From positions 1 through 57,704 of the forward strand of contig CAYXDO010000065.1 in the NCBI GenBank assembly GCA_964463485.1: 57,704 nt of DNA. Reading direction: 5' to 3'. The notes below the pieces were generated by a model, which had not been told where the DNA came from, did no database searches, and saw nothing but the letters and a program-made list of their open reading frames with translations. Source of the stretch: CAYXDO01 sp964463485 (lineage in GTDB: Bacteria > Myxococcota > Kuafuiibacteriia > Kuafuiibacteriales > Kuafuiibacteriaceae). Shown piece after piece: positions 35,611 to 44,577 of this stretch (position 1 is the stretch's first letter; each line of letters opens with the position of its first letter). Position numbers and translations under genes: made by a program.

Positions 35611-36179
35611 AGGTTGGCGTTGGCGTAGTCCCAGTTCACCAGGCTCCACCAGGCGTCGACATATTTGGCGCGCGCGTTTCGATAGTCGACGTAATACGCG
35701 TGCTCCCACACGTCACACGTCAGGATCGGCTTCTTGCCGTCGCGCATGGGGTTGCCGGCGTTGGAGGTCTGCACCACCTCGAGCCCGTTCGGACCCTTCA
35801 CGAGCCACGCCCAACCCGATCCGAACTGGCCGATCGCGGCGTCCGTGAACTTCTTCTTGAAGGCCTCGAAGCTGCCAAAGGCCTTGTTGATCTCGTCGGC
35901 GATGCGCCCCGACGGAGCTCCGCCGCCGGCCGGCTTCATGCTGTGCCAGTAGAACGTGTGGTTCCACACCTGGGCGGCCTGATTGAAGATCGGGCCCTCG
36001 GTCGTCTTGACGAGCTCTTCGAGCGACCTGTTCGCGAGCTCGGATCCTTGCGTGAGCTCGTTCAGCTTCGTGACGTAGGCCTGGTGATGTTTGCCGTGGT
36101 GGAAGTCGAGCGTCTCGGCCGAGATGTGCGGCGCGAGCGCATCTTTTGCGTACGGGAGCGCGGGAAGCGTGAAGGTCAT
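35607..36179 (-). CDS. sodB: Superoxide dismutase, iron type
   Basis: It converts superoxide to hydrogen peroxide and oxygen. ATG 36179 is preferred over the upstream ATG at 36206 because AGGAGA lies 6 nt before it and MTFTLPALPY is the normal family start; the protein is 190 residues. The metal ligands are His27 (DFHHGKHH), His74 (QVWNHTFYW), Asp156 and His160 (DVWEHAYYVDYRN). Gln70 in NQAAQVWNH and the overall pattern favour the iron rather than manganese form; this is inferred from sequence only. The protein is cytoplasmic (no signal peptide). Its stop overlaps the cysteine desulfurase start. Confidence 0.94.
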   Translation of the reverse strand: MTFTLPALPYAKDALAPHISAETLDFHHGKHHQAYVTKLNELTQGSELANRSLEELVKTTEGPIFNQAAQVWNHTFYWHSMKPAGGGAPSGRIADEINKAFGSFEAFKKKFTDAAIGQFGSGWAWLVKGPNGLEVVQTSNAGNPMRDGKKPILTCDVWEHAYYVDYRNARAKYVDAWWSLVNWDYANANL

Positions 36180-36284
36180 GTTTCTCTCCTTTGCGATCGC
36201 GGCCAAGCCGCAGTGACCTCACGGAGTCCCACGGGCCCTTTTGGTGTGTCAATGGGAGCGCTGCGCGACATTCCGCGCGGTATC

Positions 36285-36326
36285 CGTGTGACCCGACGCG
36301 TGTGACCCGACGCGTGTGACCCGACG
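36285..36326. repeat. Three perfect 14-bp tandem repeats
   Basis: CGTGTGACCCGACG is present three times without mismatch between the sodB leader and the end of the DHH gene. It could be a binding-site array or a replication-slippage product. Confidence 0.8.
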
Positions 36327-36331
36327 CGGCG

Positions 36332-37453
36332 TTACTCTGCCTGGGCCGCCGCGCGGTCGTTCTTCGGGCTAAGCTCGCCGTCGGTCCGAGTCATCATGCG
36401 ATGGAAGTGGCGCTGGTCTTCGCCGAAGGCTTCCAGAACCTTCCCGATGATGGTCCGGCGGAGCTCGCGTCGTGCGCGCTCGGATCGCGTGTCCGCAGGT
36501 ACCCGAGCTCCGGCCATCTGGCGATGGCCGCCAGCGCCGCCGCCCACGTTCATGTCGTTGACGAGGCCGTGCAGGATCCGGCCGGCGTTGTAGCGGCGGG
36601 ACCGCGTGCGCAGCGAGAGGAAGAGGCCGTCCTCATACCATCCCGTCGCGAGCGCGTGACGGATGCCTTCGATCTGAAGGAGTCGATCGGCGACCTCCGC
36701 ACAGAGGTCTGGGGTGTAGACGTCACCGAGGTCGGCGACGATGAACTGCCCGTAGATTCGGCCGCGGCTGATGGCCTTGCTGAAGACGCGAAACCATTCG
36801 AGCGGGAGCTGCGGGTGCTCGATCTCCGAGAGGAGCTTCCGGTCGATCCGCTCGAACAAGTAGAGGTACGATTCGATGTCGGCCGGCGTCGAGACTCGCG
36901 AAAGGTCGAGGGTGTCCGACTTGAGCCCGTAGAAGAGCGCCGTCGCCACGGTCGCGGGAGGCTCGCAGCCGGACGCCCGGACGAGCTCCGCGACCTTCGT
37001 AGACGTGGTTCCGACGCCTCCGCCGACGTCTAAGAATGGGGGTTTGGGTCCCTTGATCTCCCGGAGAAAGTGGTGATCGACGACGATGTCGGGGATCAAA
37101 TCGTCCGGGAGCGAGTGGTTGGTGCAGTCGGGCTGGGTGTCCAGGAGCGCGACCAGGTCGAACCTGTTCATCTCGATCGCCGCGACCTTGCGCAGCTTGA
37201 TCCCGAGGACGCGGACCATCGCTCGGTTCTCTGCGCGCCCGACCGCGCCGCCGTAGCCGATCTGCGCATCCATGTCGCCCAGGGTCTCCATGAGCCAGGT
37301 GAGGCCGACAGCGGACGCAATCGTATCGGGGTCTGGGTAGTCGTGCGTTTGCGCAAGGAAGGTCTTGCGGCCCTTGGCTAGCTCGATCAGGTGGGCAAGC
37401 TTCTTCTTGCCGCGCGCCAGTCCTCGCCGGGCTTCCGAAGGATCCGCGGACAC
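36332..37453 (-). CDS. DHH-family phosphoesterase (NrnA-like)
   Basis: The DHH domain has AQTHDYPDPDTIASA near residues 34-48 from the chosen start, and VVDHH further on; together these supply the His and Asp ligands for two metal ions. The C-terminal DHHA1 domain ends in the GGGAGGH motif, which binds the substrate phosphate. Relatives hydrolyse short oligonucleotides or 3'-phosphoadenosine phosphates. The frame is open to 37744, but upstream of GTG 37453 third-codon GC falls sharply and no conserved sequence appears, so GTG 37453 is used; 373 residues. No strong ribosome binding site was seen. The gene is divergent from the zinc-ribbon membrane protein and downstream of nothing on its strand. 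Confidence 0.8.
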   Translation of the reverse strand: MSADPSEARRGLARGKKKLAHLIELAKGRKTFLAQTHDYPDPDTIASAVGLTWLMETLGDMDAQIGYGGAVGRAENRAMVRVLGIKLRKVAAIEMNRFDLVALLDTQPDCTNHSLPDDLIPDIVVDHHFLREIKGPKPPFLDVGGGVGTTSTKVAELVRASGCEPPATVATALFYGLKSDTLDLSRVSTPADIESYLYLFERIDRKLLSEIEHPQLPLEWFRVFSKAISRGRIYGQFIVADLGDVYTPDLCAEVADRLLQIEGIRHALATGWYEDGLFLSLRTRSRRYNAGRILHGLVNDMNVGGGAGGHRQMAGARVPADTRSERARRELRRTIIGKVLEAFGEDQRHFHRMMTRTDGELSPKNDRAAAQAE

Positions 37454-37780
37454 GGGCTCGAATGGTTGCGGCTGACAAAGTGGCAAGTCAAGTCGGTGGG
37501 GAACAGTGCGACGTTGGGAATCGTTGAATTGGTGGGGGCTTCGGCCAAAAAACTTGGTGCAGAAAGCATTTACCGCGAGATCAGGCATCGGCGCGCCGAC
37601 CATTTCCCGCTCGATGTGTCCGTGAGCCGCGGGGGTTCGTCTTCCCCGAGTAGCACCGAAAACAGCGGCTGGCAGCGGACTTGCGGGCGCCCAGGATCGA
37701 GCGATTTGCATTGCCGACCCGGGCGGGCTTAGGCTCGCGCCCACGAGTCACAGGGGAGACATCAAGAGCAAGGGGGAGCG
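37454..37780. other. Divergent intergenic region
   Basis: This 327-bp spacer should carry the promoters of the DHH gene and of the zinc-ribbon membrane protein gene. Its GC is lower than that of the flanking genes. No repeat, hairpin or consensus promoter could be supported. Confidence 0.45.
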
Positions 37781-38686
37781 ATGAGCGAGCGACCTACATT
37801 CGACCGAGCCGAGACCGCGGATTCGGGCGGCGCCAACGGGGACCCGGGGCAGGCCGGCGAAACGAGCCGACCCGACGGAACGCACGACGGCCCTAGCCCT
37901 CAGGCGGTGCCATGCTCCAGTTGCGCCAAGTCGATCGGAGATGAGTACTTCACGATCAACCAACTCACCGTGTGCCGGCGCTGCAAAGATGCGGCGGCCG
38001 CTCGGCTCGATCCGAACGCGCCGGGCGGCGGCCGGAGGTTCCTACGAGCGCTCCGGGGCGGGGCGATCGCGGCGATCGTGGGATCGGTCGCGTATTACGC
38101 CATCTCGAAGCTGACTGGGTACGAGCTCGCGATCGTCACCATCGCGATCGGCTACTTCGTCGGCAAAGCCGTCGCGACGGGGTCGGAAGGCAGAGGGGGC
38201 TGGCGGTACCAGGCGCTCGCGGTGGGCCTCACCTATCTGTCCGTGGTGTCGATCTACGTGCCTCTCATCTTCGAGGAGTTCGCAAATCGCGCCGAGCAGG
38301 TTTCCGGTGAGGCTGAGTCTGGCGCAGGCAAAGCGAAGGCAAGTGATGGGCTCGAGCCGAAGGCCGGCGCGGAGCCCGCGGTCGACCCGGCACCTTCGAA
38401 CCCAGCGCCTTCGAACCCAGCGCCTTCGAACCCAGCGCCTTCGAACCCAGAGAACGTCTCGGCGGCTGGCGCCGCTGGCATGCTCGCCCTCGGCGTGGTC
38501 TTCTTGTTCGGGTTCGCGATGATCGCGCCGTTCCTCGCCGGGTTCGACAACATCCTCGGCCTACTCATCATCGCCTTCGGGCTCTACGAAGCCTGGAAGC
38601 TCAACCGCCGAACGGAGGTGGACATTCTCGGTCCGTTTCGAGTGGCTCCGGTCGAGCTCGAACATGTTGGAGCCTCGACGACGTGA
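37781..38686 (+). CDS. Membrane protein with an N-terminal zinc-ribbon-like motif
   Basis: The 301-residue protein begins with a disordered acidic segment, then PCSSCAKSIGDEYFTINQLTVCRRC, two CxxC pairs that could bind zinc (about 44-68). Two transmembrane helices (about 93-112 and 115-132), a further helix around 143-163, a Pro/Ala/Ser/Asn repeat linker, and a C-terminal helical pair (about 229-270) follow. The ATG at 37781 has a GGGGGAG box close upstream. The stop overlaps the M50 protease start by 4 nt. No known function is evident. The pattern is typical of small regulatory membrane proteins next to proteases and kinases. A 15-bp repeat in the linker encodes PAPSN four times. Confidence 0.75.
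   Translation: MSERPTFDRAETADSGGANGDPGQAGETSRPDGTHDGPSPQAVPCSSCAKSIGDEYFTINQLTVCRRCKDAAAARLDPNAPGGGRRFLRALRGGAIAAIVGSVAYYAISKLTGYELAIVTIAIGYFVGKAVATGSEGRGGWRYQALAVGLTYLSVVSIYVPLIFEEFANRAEQVSGEAESGAGKAKASDGLEPKAGAEPAVDPAPSNPAPSNPAPSNPAPSNPENVSAAGAAGMLALGVVFLFGFAMIAPFLAGFDNILGLLIIAFGLYEAWKLNRRTEVDILGPFRVAPVELEHVGASTT
38386..38445 (+). repeat. Four 15-bp in-frame repeats encoding PAPSN
   Basis: Three identical copies of CCCAGCGCCTTCGAA (38401-38445) follow one variant copy. They lie in the extramembrane linker of the zinc-ribbon membrane protein and can vary in number without a frameshift. Confidence 0.85.
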
Positions 38687-39690
38687 GCTCTTCGCCAGCG
38701 ACGTGCCTTTGTGGCGTCGAGCTGGCACCGACGCTGCTTTGCTGTCCCTCGTGTCAGCGGCTCGTCCACGCGGCCGAAATCGAGGAGCTGTGTGATCGGG
38801 CGGACGACCCGAGCATCCCGAGGACCGAGGCGATCTCGTTACTGCGACAAGCCCGAGCGCTCGTTCCGACCGGGACCAAACAGGCGCGCTGGCTCGATCA
38901 GCGCATCGACGCGCTCGGCCAAGCGCCCGAAAAAGGAGCGACCCGAAGCTCGGCCGGCCGCACCGCGAGGTCGGGCTGGATCGCGGGCGCGGCGGGCATC
39001 GGCCTCGTACTCTGGAAATTCAAGGTGCTCATCCTGCTCGCCCTCTCGAAGCTCAAGTTTCTGGCGCTTGGGCTGACCAAGGCCGGGACTCTCTTGAGTA
39101 TGCTGCTGTCGTTCGGAGCCTACTGGACGGTCTTTGGTTGGCCGTACGCGCTGGGGCTCGTGTTGTCGATCTACGTACACGAGATGGGTCATGTGGTGAC
39201 TTTGCGGCACTTTGGGATCCCGGCGAGCCCGCCGATGTTCGTGCCGGGTCTGGGCGCGTACGTGCGACTTCAGATCGGTTCGATCGCTCCAAAAGAGGAC
39301 GCCCGGATTGGCCTGGCGGGGCCGCTGTGGGGGCTCGGAGCCGCGCTCTTCGCATACGGGCTCGGGCATGTCTTCGACTCGAAGGTGCTCTTTGCGATCG
39401 CCGCGAGCGGAGCGATCATCAATTTGTTCAACTTACTACCGATTTGGCAGTTGGACGGTGGGCGTGGGGCGAGGTCGCAGTCTCGAGTCGAGCGGTTCGG
39501 CCTGGCATGTTTTGCAGGGGCGTTGGCGTACGGAACCGAGAACGCGTTGCTCTGGGCCATCACGATTCTCCTCGCGCTGCGGAGCTTCGAAAAATCGGCG
39601 GAGAGCTCGGACGCAGCGGCTGCTCTGCTGTTTGCCTTCCTCTTGGCGAGCCTCGCCGGGCTGCACGTCCTGGCGCAGCCTCCGGCTTGA
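38683..39690 (+). CDS. Site-2 protease family (M50) membrane metalloprotease
   Basis: The start GTG 38683 overlaps the previous stop (GTGA). The N-terminus holds a Cys cluster (Cys8, Cys10, Cys20, Cys21, Cys24) that may bind zinc. After an amphipathic linker come several transmembrane helices. The zinc-binding HEMGH motif (166-170) lies in one of them, and the second conserved element LLPIWQLDGG (251-260) supplies the third ligand, Asp258. Intramembrane proteases of this type cut transmembrane segments to release regulators. The natural partner is unknown; the upstream zinc-ribbon membrane protein is a candidate substrate or adaptor, and the downstream kinase a candidate regulator (inference). 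The protein has 335 residues. Confidence 0.86.
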   Translation: MSSSPATCLCGVELAPTLLCCPSCQRLVHAAEIEELCDRADDPSIPRTEAISLLRQARALVPTGTKQARWLDQRIDALGQAPEKGATRSSAGRTARSGWIAGAAGIGLVLWKFKVLILLALSKLKFLALGLTKAGTLLSMLLSFGAYWTVFGWPYALGLVLSIYVHEMGHVVTLRHFGIPASPPMFVPGLGAYVRLQIGSIAPKEDARIGLAGPLWGLGAALFAYGLGHVFDSKVLFAIAASGAIINLFNLLPIWQLDGGRGARSQSRVERFGLACFAGALAYGTENALLWAITILLALRSFEKSAESSDAAAALLFAFLLASLAGLHVLAQPPA

Positions 39691-39739
39691 CTCCCCGTGG
39701 GGCCAAATCCCGGAATCGGCGAGGCCGACGCTTGCTAGG

Positions 39740-42700
39740 ATGCACCCCGTGAAGGCCGGAGATCGGGTCGCTGGCCGCTACGAAATCCTGCGCCCTGGTA
39801 AAGGCGGCGCCTCGGGCATGGTCTACGAGGCGATCGATCTGCGCGACGATCGCCAGGTCGCTCTCAAGGTCGTGACCGATCGAGGGGACGAGAGCTACGC
39901 CATCCGAGTCGAGCGTGAGATCAAGATCCTCGCGTCGCTGTCCCATCCTCACGTCGTCGAGTACTTGGACTCGGGCTACCTTCCGGACGGCCGTATCTTC
40001 GTCGCGCTCGAGTGGTTGGAGGGTGAGGATCTCGCCACGGCCTTGGAGCGCACGTCTCTGCCGCTAGGTTTTGCGCTTCACATCGTCAAACAGGCCGCGG
40101 ACGGGCTGGCCGCCGCGCATGCGTTAGGGGTGGTTCATCGCGACATCAAGCCGGCCAATGTCTTTTTGCTCGGGGGCGCGGAGGTCTCGCCGGAGGTCCG
40201 CGTGCTCGACTTCGGCGTGGCCAAGTCGTTCGAGGAGGAGGGCAACGTCACGCGCGCTGGCGCGATCCTCGGCACCGCGTTCTACATGGCTCCGGAGCAG
40301 GCCCAGCGCGCCAAACACGCGGACGCTCGCGCGGACGTGTTCGGCCTCGGCGTGGTGTTGTACGAAGTGGTCACCGGGCACCTCCCGTGGCGAAGCCGCA
40401 CGCCGTACGCGCGGCTCGCCCGGATCTCCACGGAGCCTGCGATCTCATTGAGGCTCATGAGCCCCAGCGTTCCGGTGAGCGTGGCTGACCTCGCCGAGCG
40501 CATGCTCACGCTCGACCCCGACGCGCGCATCGCGACGATGGACGAGGTCGTCGTGCGCACGACGCAAATCCTGCGATCGCTCTCCACTGAGGAGCTCGAG
40601 GCGAGCTATGGGGCGACGCGCGAGGCGGTGCAGGCGCTCGCCGACCCCGTCTCTTCGCTCGGAGAGTCGAAATCTTCGCTCGGAGGCCCGATCACCGAGG
40701 ACGCGCCGCCTCGTCACAAGAGCATGCGCCGCAAGGCCTCGCTTCCCACGGAGCTCGTCGTCGGACCGGTCGAGCTGACGCCCGTAGGCGTGCCGGTCGT
40801 AGGCGACCTTCCGCGAGCGATGCCCGATCCACACTCGCTGACTTCCGAGCGCCGACCGATGATCGGCCAGTCTCGTCTGGTCGAGCGGCTCCGCGGCCAG
40901 ATTTCGACGGCGATCCAGAACAAGAAGCCGGGGTTGATCGTCGTCTCGGGGCCGGCGGGGATCGGGAAGACACGCCTTCGCGTTCAGCTCACCGAGATCT
41001 TGAAGTCCGGGCGAGAGTTGGTCGTCCTCGCGGGTCGGGCCGAGGAGGCCATGCGCACGGTGCCCGACTCGTTCGTGGGTCGGTTGTTGCTGAGGGAGGC
41101 GCGAATTTTCAGCGACGACCCACCGGACGTTCGCCACACCAAGCTCCGGAGTCTCATGCCGTCGCCCGAGTTCGTGTCCAACCGGCTGCAGAAAGGGGAG
41201 GGCGTCGGCACACACAGCGTTCGCTCGCACTTGTCCGAGCAGCACACGAGGCACCTGCAGATCGACGGCTGGACCGCGCGGCCGAGCATCGTGGCGGCGT
41301 TGTCCGACGCGTTCGATTGGGAAGGCGAGCATGACCCGGACGCCGCGGCGGACTTCGAGCTCGTGGCGTCGTTTTTTGCGGAGGCGCTCGGCGTGTCGCC
41401 GAACGAGGGGCGGGCGCTCGAGGCGGCGCGGCGCGACCCGTTGTTGATGGCCGGTGAGACGCGTCGGGCGCTCGACATCGTGTTGTCGGGCATGGCGACG
41501 GACGGGGGGCTCGTCGTGCTCGTCGACGACGCGCACTTCCTCGACGCGCAGAGCGCGAGGGTGTTGCGAGAGCTGGTCGCTGCCGGGCGCGAGCGACCGA
41601 TCGCGGTCGTGTTGTTCACGATGCCGAAGCTCCTCGATGTCGTGTGGAGCGGCGCTCCGATCAGCGCGATCGAGGTGCCACCGCTCGACCCACAGGCTTG
41701 CCGGGAGCTCGCCGAGTCGACGGCCGGTGGCCGGATCGATCCCGACGCGCTCGAGGCGCTGCAACAGCGGGCGAGCGGCAGCCCGTTGTTCTTGGTGCAG
41801 CTAGTGCTCGCGTGTATCGAGTCCGGAGCATTGGCGCTCAATGCTTCTAGCCGATTTGTGTTCACGACCGACCCTCGGAGCTCCGAGTCCATTCCGTCCA
41901 CGGTCGCCGCGGCGGTGCGCGAACGCTTGCGGGTGCTGGCCGCCGAAGACCAAAAGGCGCTCGCCGCGGCGGCGACGATGGGCGACGTGTTCTGGGTCGA
42001 AGGCGTCGCACGCTTGCTCGCAGAGCCGCTGAAGTCCGTGACGGAGCGCTTCGAGAGGCTTGGGCGCCAAGACTTCGTGAGGCCTCGCCCGATCTCGCGA
42101 TATCGCGGGCAGCACGAGATGGAGCTCGCGCACGGCGTGTTGAAGAGTGTGATCCTCTCGAAGGTCAAGAAGAGCAGCCGCGAGCTCTTCGAGCTGGGGA
42201 CGCTCGAATATCTGCAGAGCGTTCACGAAGTCGAGCATGCGGTGCTAGCAGATCACGCGACCGAGGCCGGGCGCGGGGTCGAAGCCGTGCGCTGGTGGAT
42301 CGCTGCGGCGCGCCAATCACTCGCCGCGGGGGCCACCGCGAGCGCGTTGGCTCAGGTGGAGCGCGGTCTGGCGATCAGCGAGCTCGACGTGGACGCGCGA
42401 GCCGACCTGTTCGAGGTCGGCGCGCAGGCCGCCCGGCTGAACGACGATCCCGTGGTCGCGGAGAGCCACCTTCAGAGCCTGTTGGCGCTCGAGCTCTCGG
42501 AGGGTCGGCGCGCCGCCGGGGAGATCCTTGCGGCGGAGCTCGAGCTCACGCGCGGTCACCTGGAGGCTGCCCACGGACACGCCGACATGGCAGGTGAGAC
42601 GATGGATGGGAGCTCGACGATGGCGTCGGAGCTCCAGGTCCTGAAGGCGGAGATCGCCGAGCAAGCCGGCGACGAACGCGGCGCGTTGCGGATGTTGCTG

Positions 42701-43594
42701 CGACCGAGCGGAGAGCGCGAGGACGCCCGGACCGTGGCCGGCCGATCGGCGGCGGCCTTGGCGCGCATAGCCCTGAGCTCCACCGACTATCGGACCGCGG
42801 AGAGCCGTTTTCGGGAGGCGCTGGTGGCCGGTCGAGCCAAACACGACGTCGATCTGACCCGCGGCGCGCTGGTCGGGCTCGCCGAGGTCGCGCGGCGATG
42901 TGGCCGGCCCGATCGAGCCAACGACTACCTGCTCGGCGCGGAGAGGCTCGTGCGGGTGCCGATCGACGAGCTGATGATTCGGATCCGGCGAGGGCTGCTG
43001 TTGGCGGAGAACGAGGAGCTCGACCGGGCGCGCTGGGTATTCGACGACGTGGAGCGGTCCGCCGCGAGGTTCCCGACCGCGCGCATCTTGGCGTCGCTCG
43101 CCTGGGCCAAGGTGGCCGTTGGGTTCGGGACCGAGGAGCTCCCGTCCGCGCCAAACCTGAAGACGTCGATCGCCTCGCTCGAGCGATCGATCGCCGAGGC
43201 CAAGACCACGGCGCCGAAGCTCCTGACTTCGTTGACGGCGTGCCTCGGGCTGTTTCACGCGGCGACAGGGGTCGTCGAGAAGGGTTTGGAGGAGAGCAGG
43301 GCGGCGATCGCGAGCTTCTTGGAGTCTGGCTCGCTGACGGAGGACGAGCCGGCGAGGCTGCTCCTGTGTCATGCAAGGACGCTGTCGTTGGCCAGGGCGC
43401 CGCTCGCGGACGTGCGGGGAGCGCTGAGGGGAGCGGTGGAGCAGCTCGATCTGACGGCGAGCAGGCTCGAGCGGAACGTGCGAGCGGACCTGTTGAAGCG
43501 ACCCTTGGCCAAGACGATCCTGCGGGCAGCCAAGTCAGCCGGGATCGAAGTGAAGAGAGACGAGGCGTCTCACCGACTCAAGATATCCGGGTGA
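39740..43594 (+). CDS. Ser/Thr protein kinase fused to an AAA/STAND ATPase and helical repeats
   Basis: The start ATG 39740 gives 1284 residues; GTG 39749 is a close alternative with a better placed AGGA box. The kinase domain has a slightly unusual G-loop (PGKGGASGMVY, 19-29), Lys43, HRDIKPAN (133-140) and DFG (157-159), plus APE. A long linker, then the ATPase module from about residue 370: Walker A GPAGIGKT near 404-411 and Walker B VVLVDDAHFLD near 590. The C-terminal 700 residues are helical repeats. The architecture is the same as at 17619, and probably senses a signal through the repeats. No DNA-binding domain is present. It lies 49 bp after the M50 protease gene on the same strand. 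Confidence 0.9.
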   Translation: MHPVKAGDRVAGRYEILRPGKGGASGMVYEAIDLRDDRQVALKVVTDRGDESYAIRVEREIKILASLSHPHVVEYLDSGYLPDGRIFVALEWLEGEDLATALERTSLPLGFALHIVKQAADGLAAAHALGVVHRDIKPANVFLLGGAEVSPEVRVLDFGVAKSFEEEGNVTRAGAILGTAFYMAPEQAQRAKHADARADVFGLGVVLYEVVTGHLPWRSRTPYARLARISTEPAISLRLMSPSVPVSVADLAERMLTLDPDARIATMDEVVVRTTQILRSLSTEELEASYGATREAVQALADPVSSLGESKSSLGGPITEDAPPRHKSMRRKASLPTELVVGPVELTPVGVPVVGDLPRAMPDPHSLTSERRPMIGQSRLVERLRGQISTAIQNKKPGLIVVSGPAGIGKTRLRVQLTEILKSGRELVVLAGRAEEAMRTVPDSFVGRLLLREARIFSDDPPDVRHTKLRSLMPSPEFVSNRLQKGEGVGTHSVRSHLSEQHTRHLQIDGWTARPSIVAALSDAFDWEGEHDPDAAADFELVASFFAEALGVSPNEGRALEAARRDPLLMAGETRRALDIVLSGMATDGGLVVLVDDAHFLDAQSARVLRELVAAGRERPIAVVLFTMPKLLDVVWSGAPISAIEVPPLDPQACRELAESTAGGRIDPDALEALQQRASGSPLFLVQLVLACIESGALALNASSRFVFTTDPRSSESIPSTVAAAVRERLRVLAAEDQKALAAAATMGDVFWVEGVARLLAEPLKSVTERFERLGRQDFVRPRPISRYRGQHEMELAHGVLKSVILSKVKKSSRELFELGTLEYLQSVHEVEHAVLADHATEAGRGVEAVRWWIAAARQSLAAGATASALAQVERGLAISELDVDARADLFEVGAQAARLNDDPVVAESHLQSLLALELSEGRRAAGEILAAELELTRGHLEAAHGHADMAGETMDGSSTMASELQVLKAEIAEQAGDERGALRMLLRPSGEREDARTVAGRSAAALARIALSSTDYRTAESRFREALVAGRAKHDVDLTRGALVGLAEVARRCGRPDRANDYLLGAERLVRVPIDELMIRIRRGLLLAENEELDRARWVFDDVERSAARFPTARILASLAWAKVAVGFGTEELPSAPNLKTSIASLERSIAEAKTTAPKLLTSLTACLGLFHAATGVVEKGLEESRAAIASFLESGSLTEDEPARLLLCHARTLSLARAPLADVRGALRGAVEQLDLTASRLERNVRADLLKRPLAKTILRAAKSAGIEVKRDEASHRLKISG

Positions 43595-43691
43595 GGACTA
43601 CGATTGGAATTGGCGGCTTCTTTGGCACCCTCGAATCCCCGCGCCGGTTCATACTCCGAAACGGAGCCGGGACGTCCGGGATCAGGTGGCT

Positions 43692-43831
43692 TGGACCCTG
43701 GGAGCGCAGGCATCTTGCCTGCGTTGGACCGGCCTCCTGCCTGCGTTGGACCCCTGGGAGCGCAGGCCTCTTGCCTGGTTTGGACCCCTGGGAGCGCAGG
43801 CATCTTGCCTGCGCCTAAGCTTCGCGGACGA
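43692..43831. repeat. Dispersed GCAGGC hairpin elements, cluster 1
   Basis: GCAGGCATCTTGCCTGC (7-bp stem, TCT loop) occurs at 43706-43722 and 43796-43812, with a variant at 43762-43778, separated by GTTGGACCCCTGGGAGC-like linkers. The last copy and its right flank recur in inverted orientation at 51508-51541. It lies just after the kinase-ATPase gene; a transcription-terminating role is possible but no T-run follows. Confidence 0.8.
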
Positions 43832-43959
43832 ACGTCCGAGTTCGCGCTACTTCAATTTTCTTCCGCTCTTGGACCCCTGGGCCCGCGTCTTCGAGGTCGC
43901 AGTCGGAACCGGAGCCGCAGGCCTCGCCTCTCTGTGCCCCGCGCAGGGCGGCGGGGCCG

Positions 43960-44398
43960 CAGGCGGGCCTCGTATTGTCGCAGTCACCCGCGGGCGGCTC
44001 ATCGTCTCGCGGGGACCGGCCTCGAGCCCGGTGCCCAAGGTCCTGAGTCTGACCGAGCTCGCGGCGCGCCGCGCCGTGACCACCGGCTTCGTCGTGAGTG
44101 CTCACCACGCAATTCGCCGACACGATCCAGGCCGGTCGAGTGAGTGACCGCGTCGTCACCCCAAGGCGGGACGATCTGGCCCTCGGGAGGCAGCGTGAGC
44201 CTGGTGATTTCGTGGGGCCAGGAGAAGCTCACGGTGCCGAACGTCGTGACCCTCGCGCAAAACCGTCGCGGAGTCGCTCACCGAGGCTGGCCTCTCAGCC
44301 GGCGGCGTGACCAACGAGTCGAGCGAGACCGCGCCGGTGAACGCCGTGCTCCGTTAGGACCCCAAGGCCGGAGCGTTCGTGCTCTCAAGCGCCGCTTA
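43960..44398 (+). pseudogene. Decayed PASTA-repeat protein fragment
   Basis: Three forward frames carry successive pieces of PASTA-type repeats. AGLVLSQSPAGGS begins near 43966; VPKVLSLTELAARRAVTTGFVVS follows at 44031; ADTIQAGRVSDRVV at about 44116 is in a shifted frame; PQGGTIWPSGGSVSLVISWG then TVPNVVTLAQ at about 44160-44270 is shifted again; and LTEAGLSAGGVTNESSETAPVNAVLR at about 44285 ends with an in-frame TAG before DPKAGAFVLSSAA. At least three frame changes and one stop show it is not functional. The repeat style is that of secreted or surface PASTA proteins rather than the penicillin-binding kinase type. Confidence 0.72.
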
Positions 44399-44510
44399 GC
44401 TCAGCTCAGCTCAGCAGCTCAGCTCAAGGCGTGCTCAACTCAAGGCGTGCTCAGCTCAGCTCAGCTCAAGCAGTGCCTGTGGCTCAGCTGCTGAGCTCAA
44501 GCCGTGCCCC
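44398..44510. repeat. CTCAG/CTCAAGGCGTG short tandem array
   Basis: Repeated CTCAG pentamers alternate with CTCAAGGCGTG-like units. The array directly follows the PASTA relic and directly precedes the GATTTTCGG anchor repeat. Confidence 0.75.
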
Positions 44511-44514
44511 TTGC

Positions 44515-44577
44515 GTCCGATTTTCGGTCGGCCGGAAATGTTCAGTAGCAACTCGCCTGAGTTTTGGGTCACAGCGG
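44515..44577. repeat. Anchor repeat, copy 1 (GATTTTCGG element)
   Basis: Begins GTCCGATTTTCGG. Its right part (44534-44575) matches 56978-57019 with four differences in 42 bp. On the minus strand both copies keep one open frame that reads AVTxNxGExLLNIS. Confidence 0.75.

Noticed and set aside
37454..37744. N-terminal extension of the DHH protein.
   Set aside because: Third-codon GC drops in this part and the sequence does not look like the family; GTG 37453 fits better.
43604..44143. Plus-strand frame of 179 codons containing GAQASCL-type repeats.
   Set aside because: It is a translation of the GCAGGC hairpin repeats and then of an out-of-frame part of the PASTA relic.
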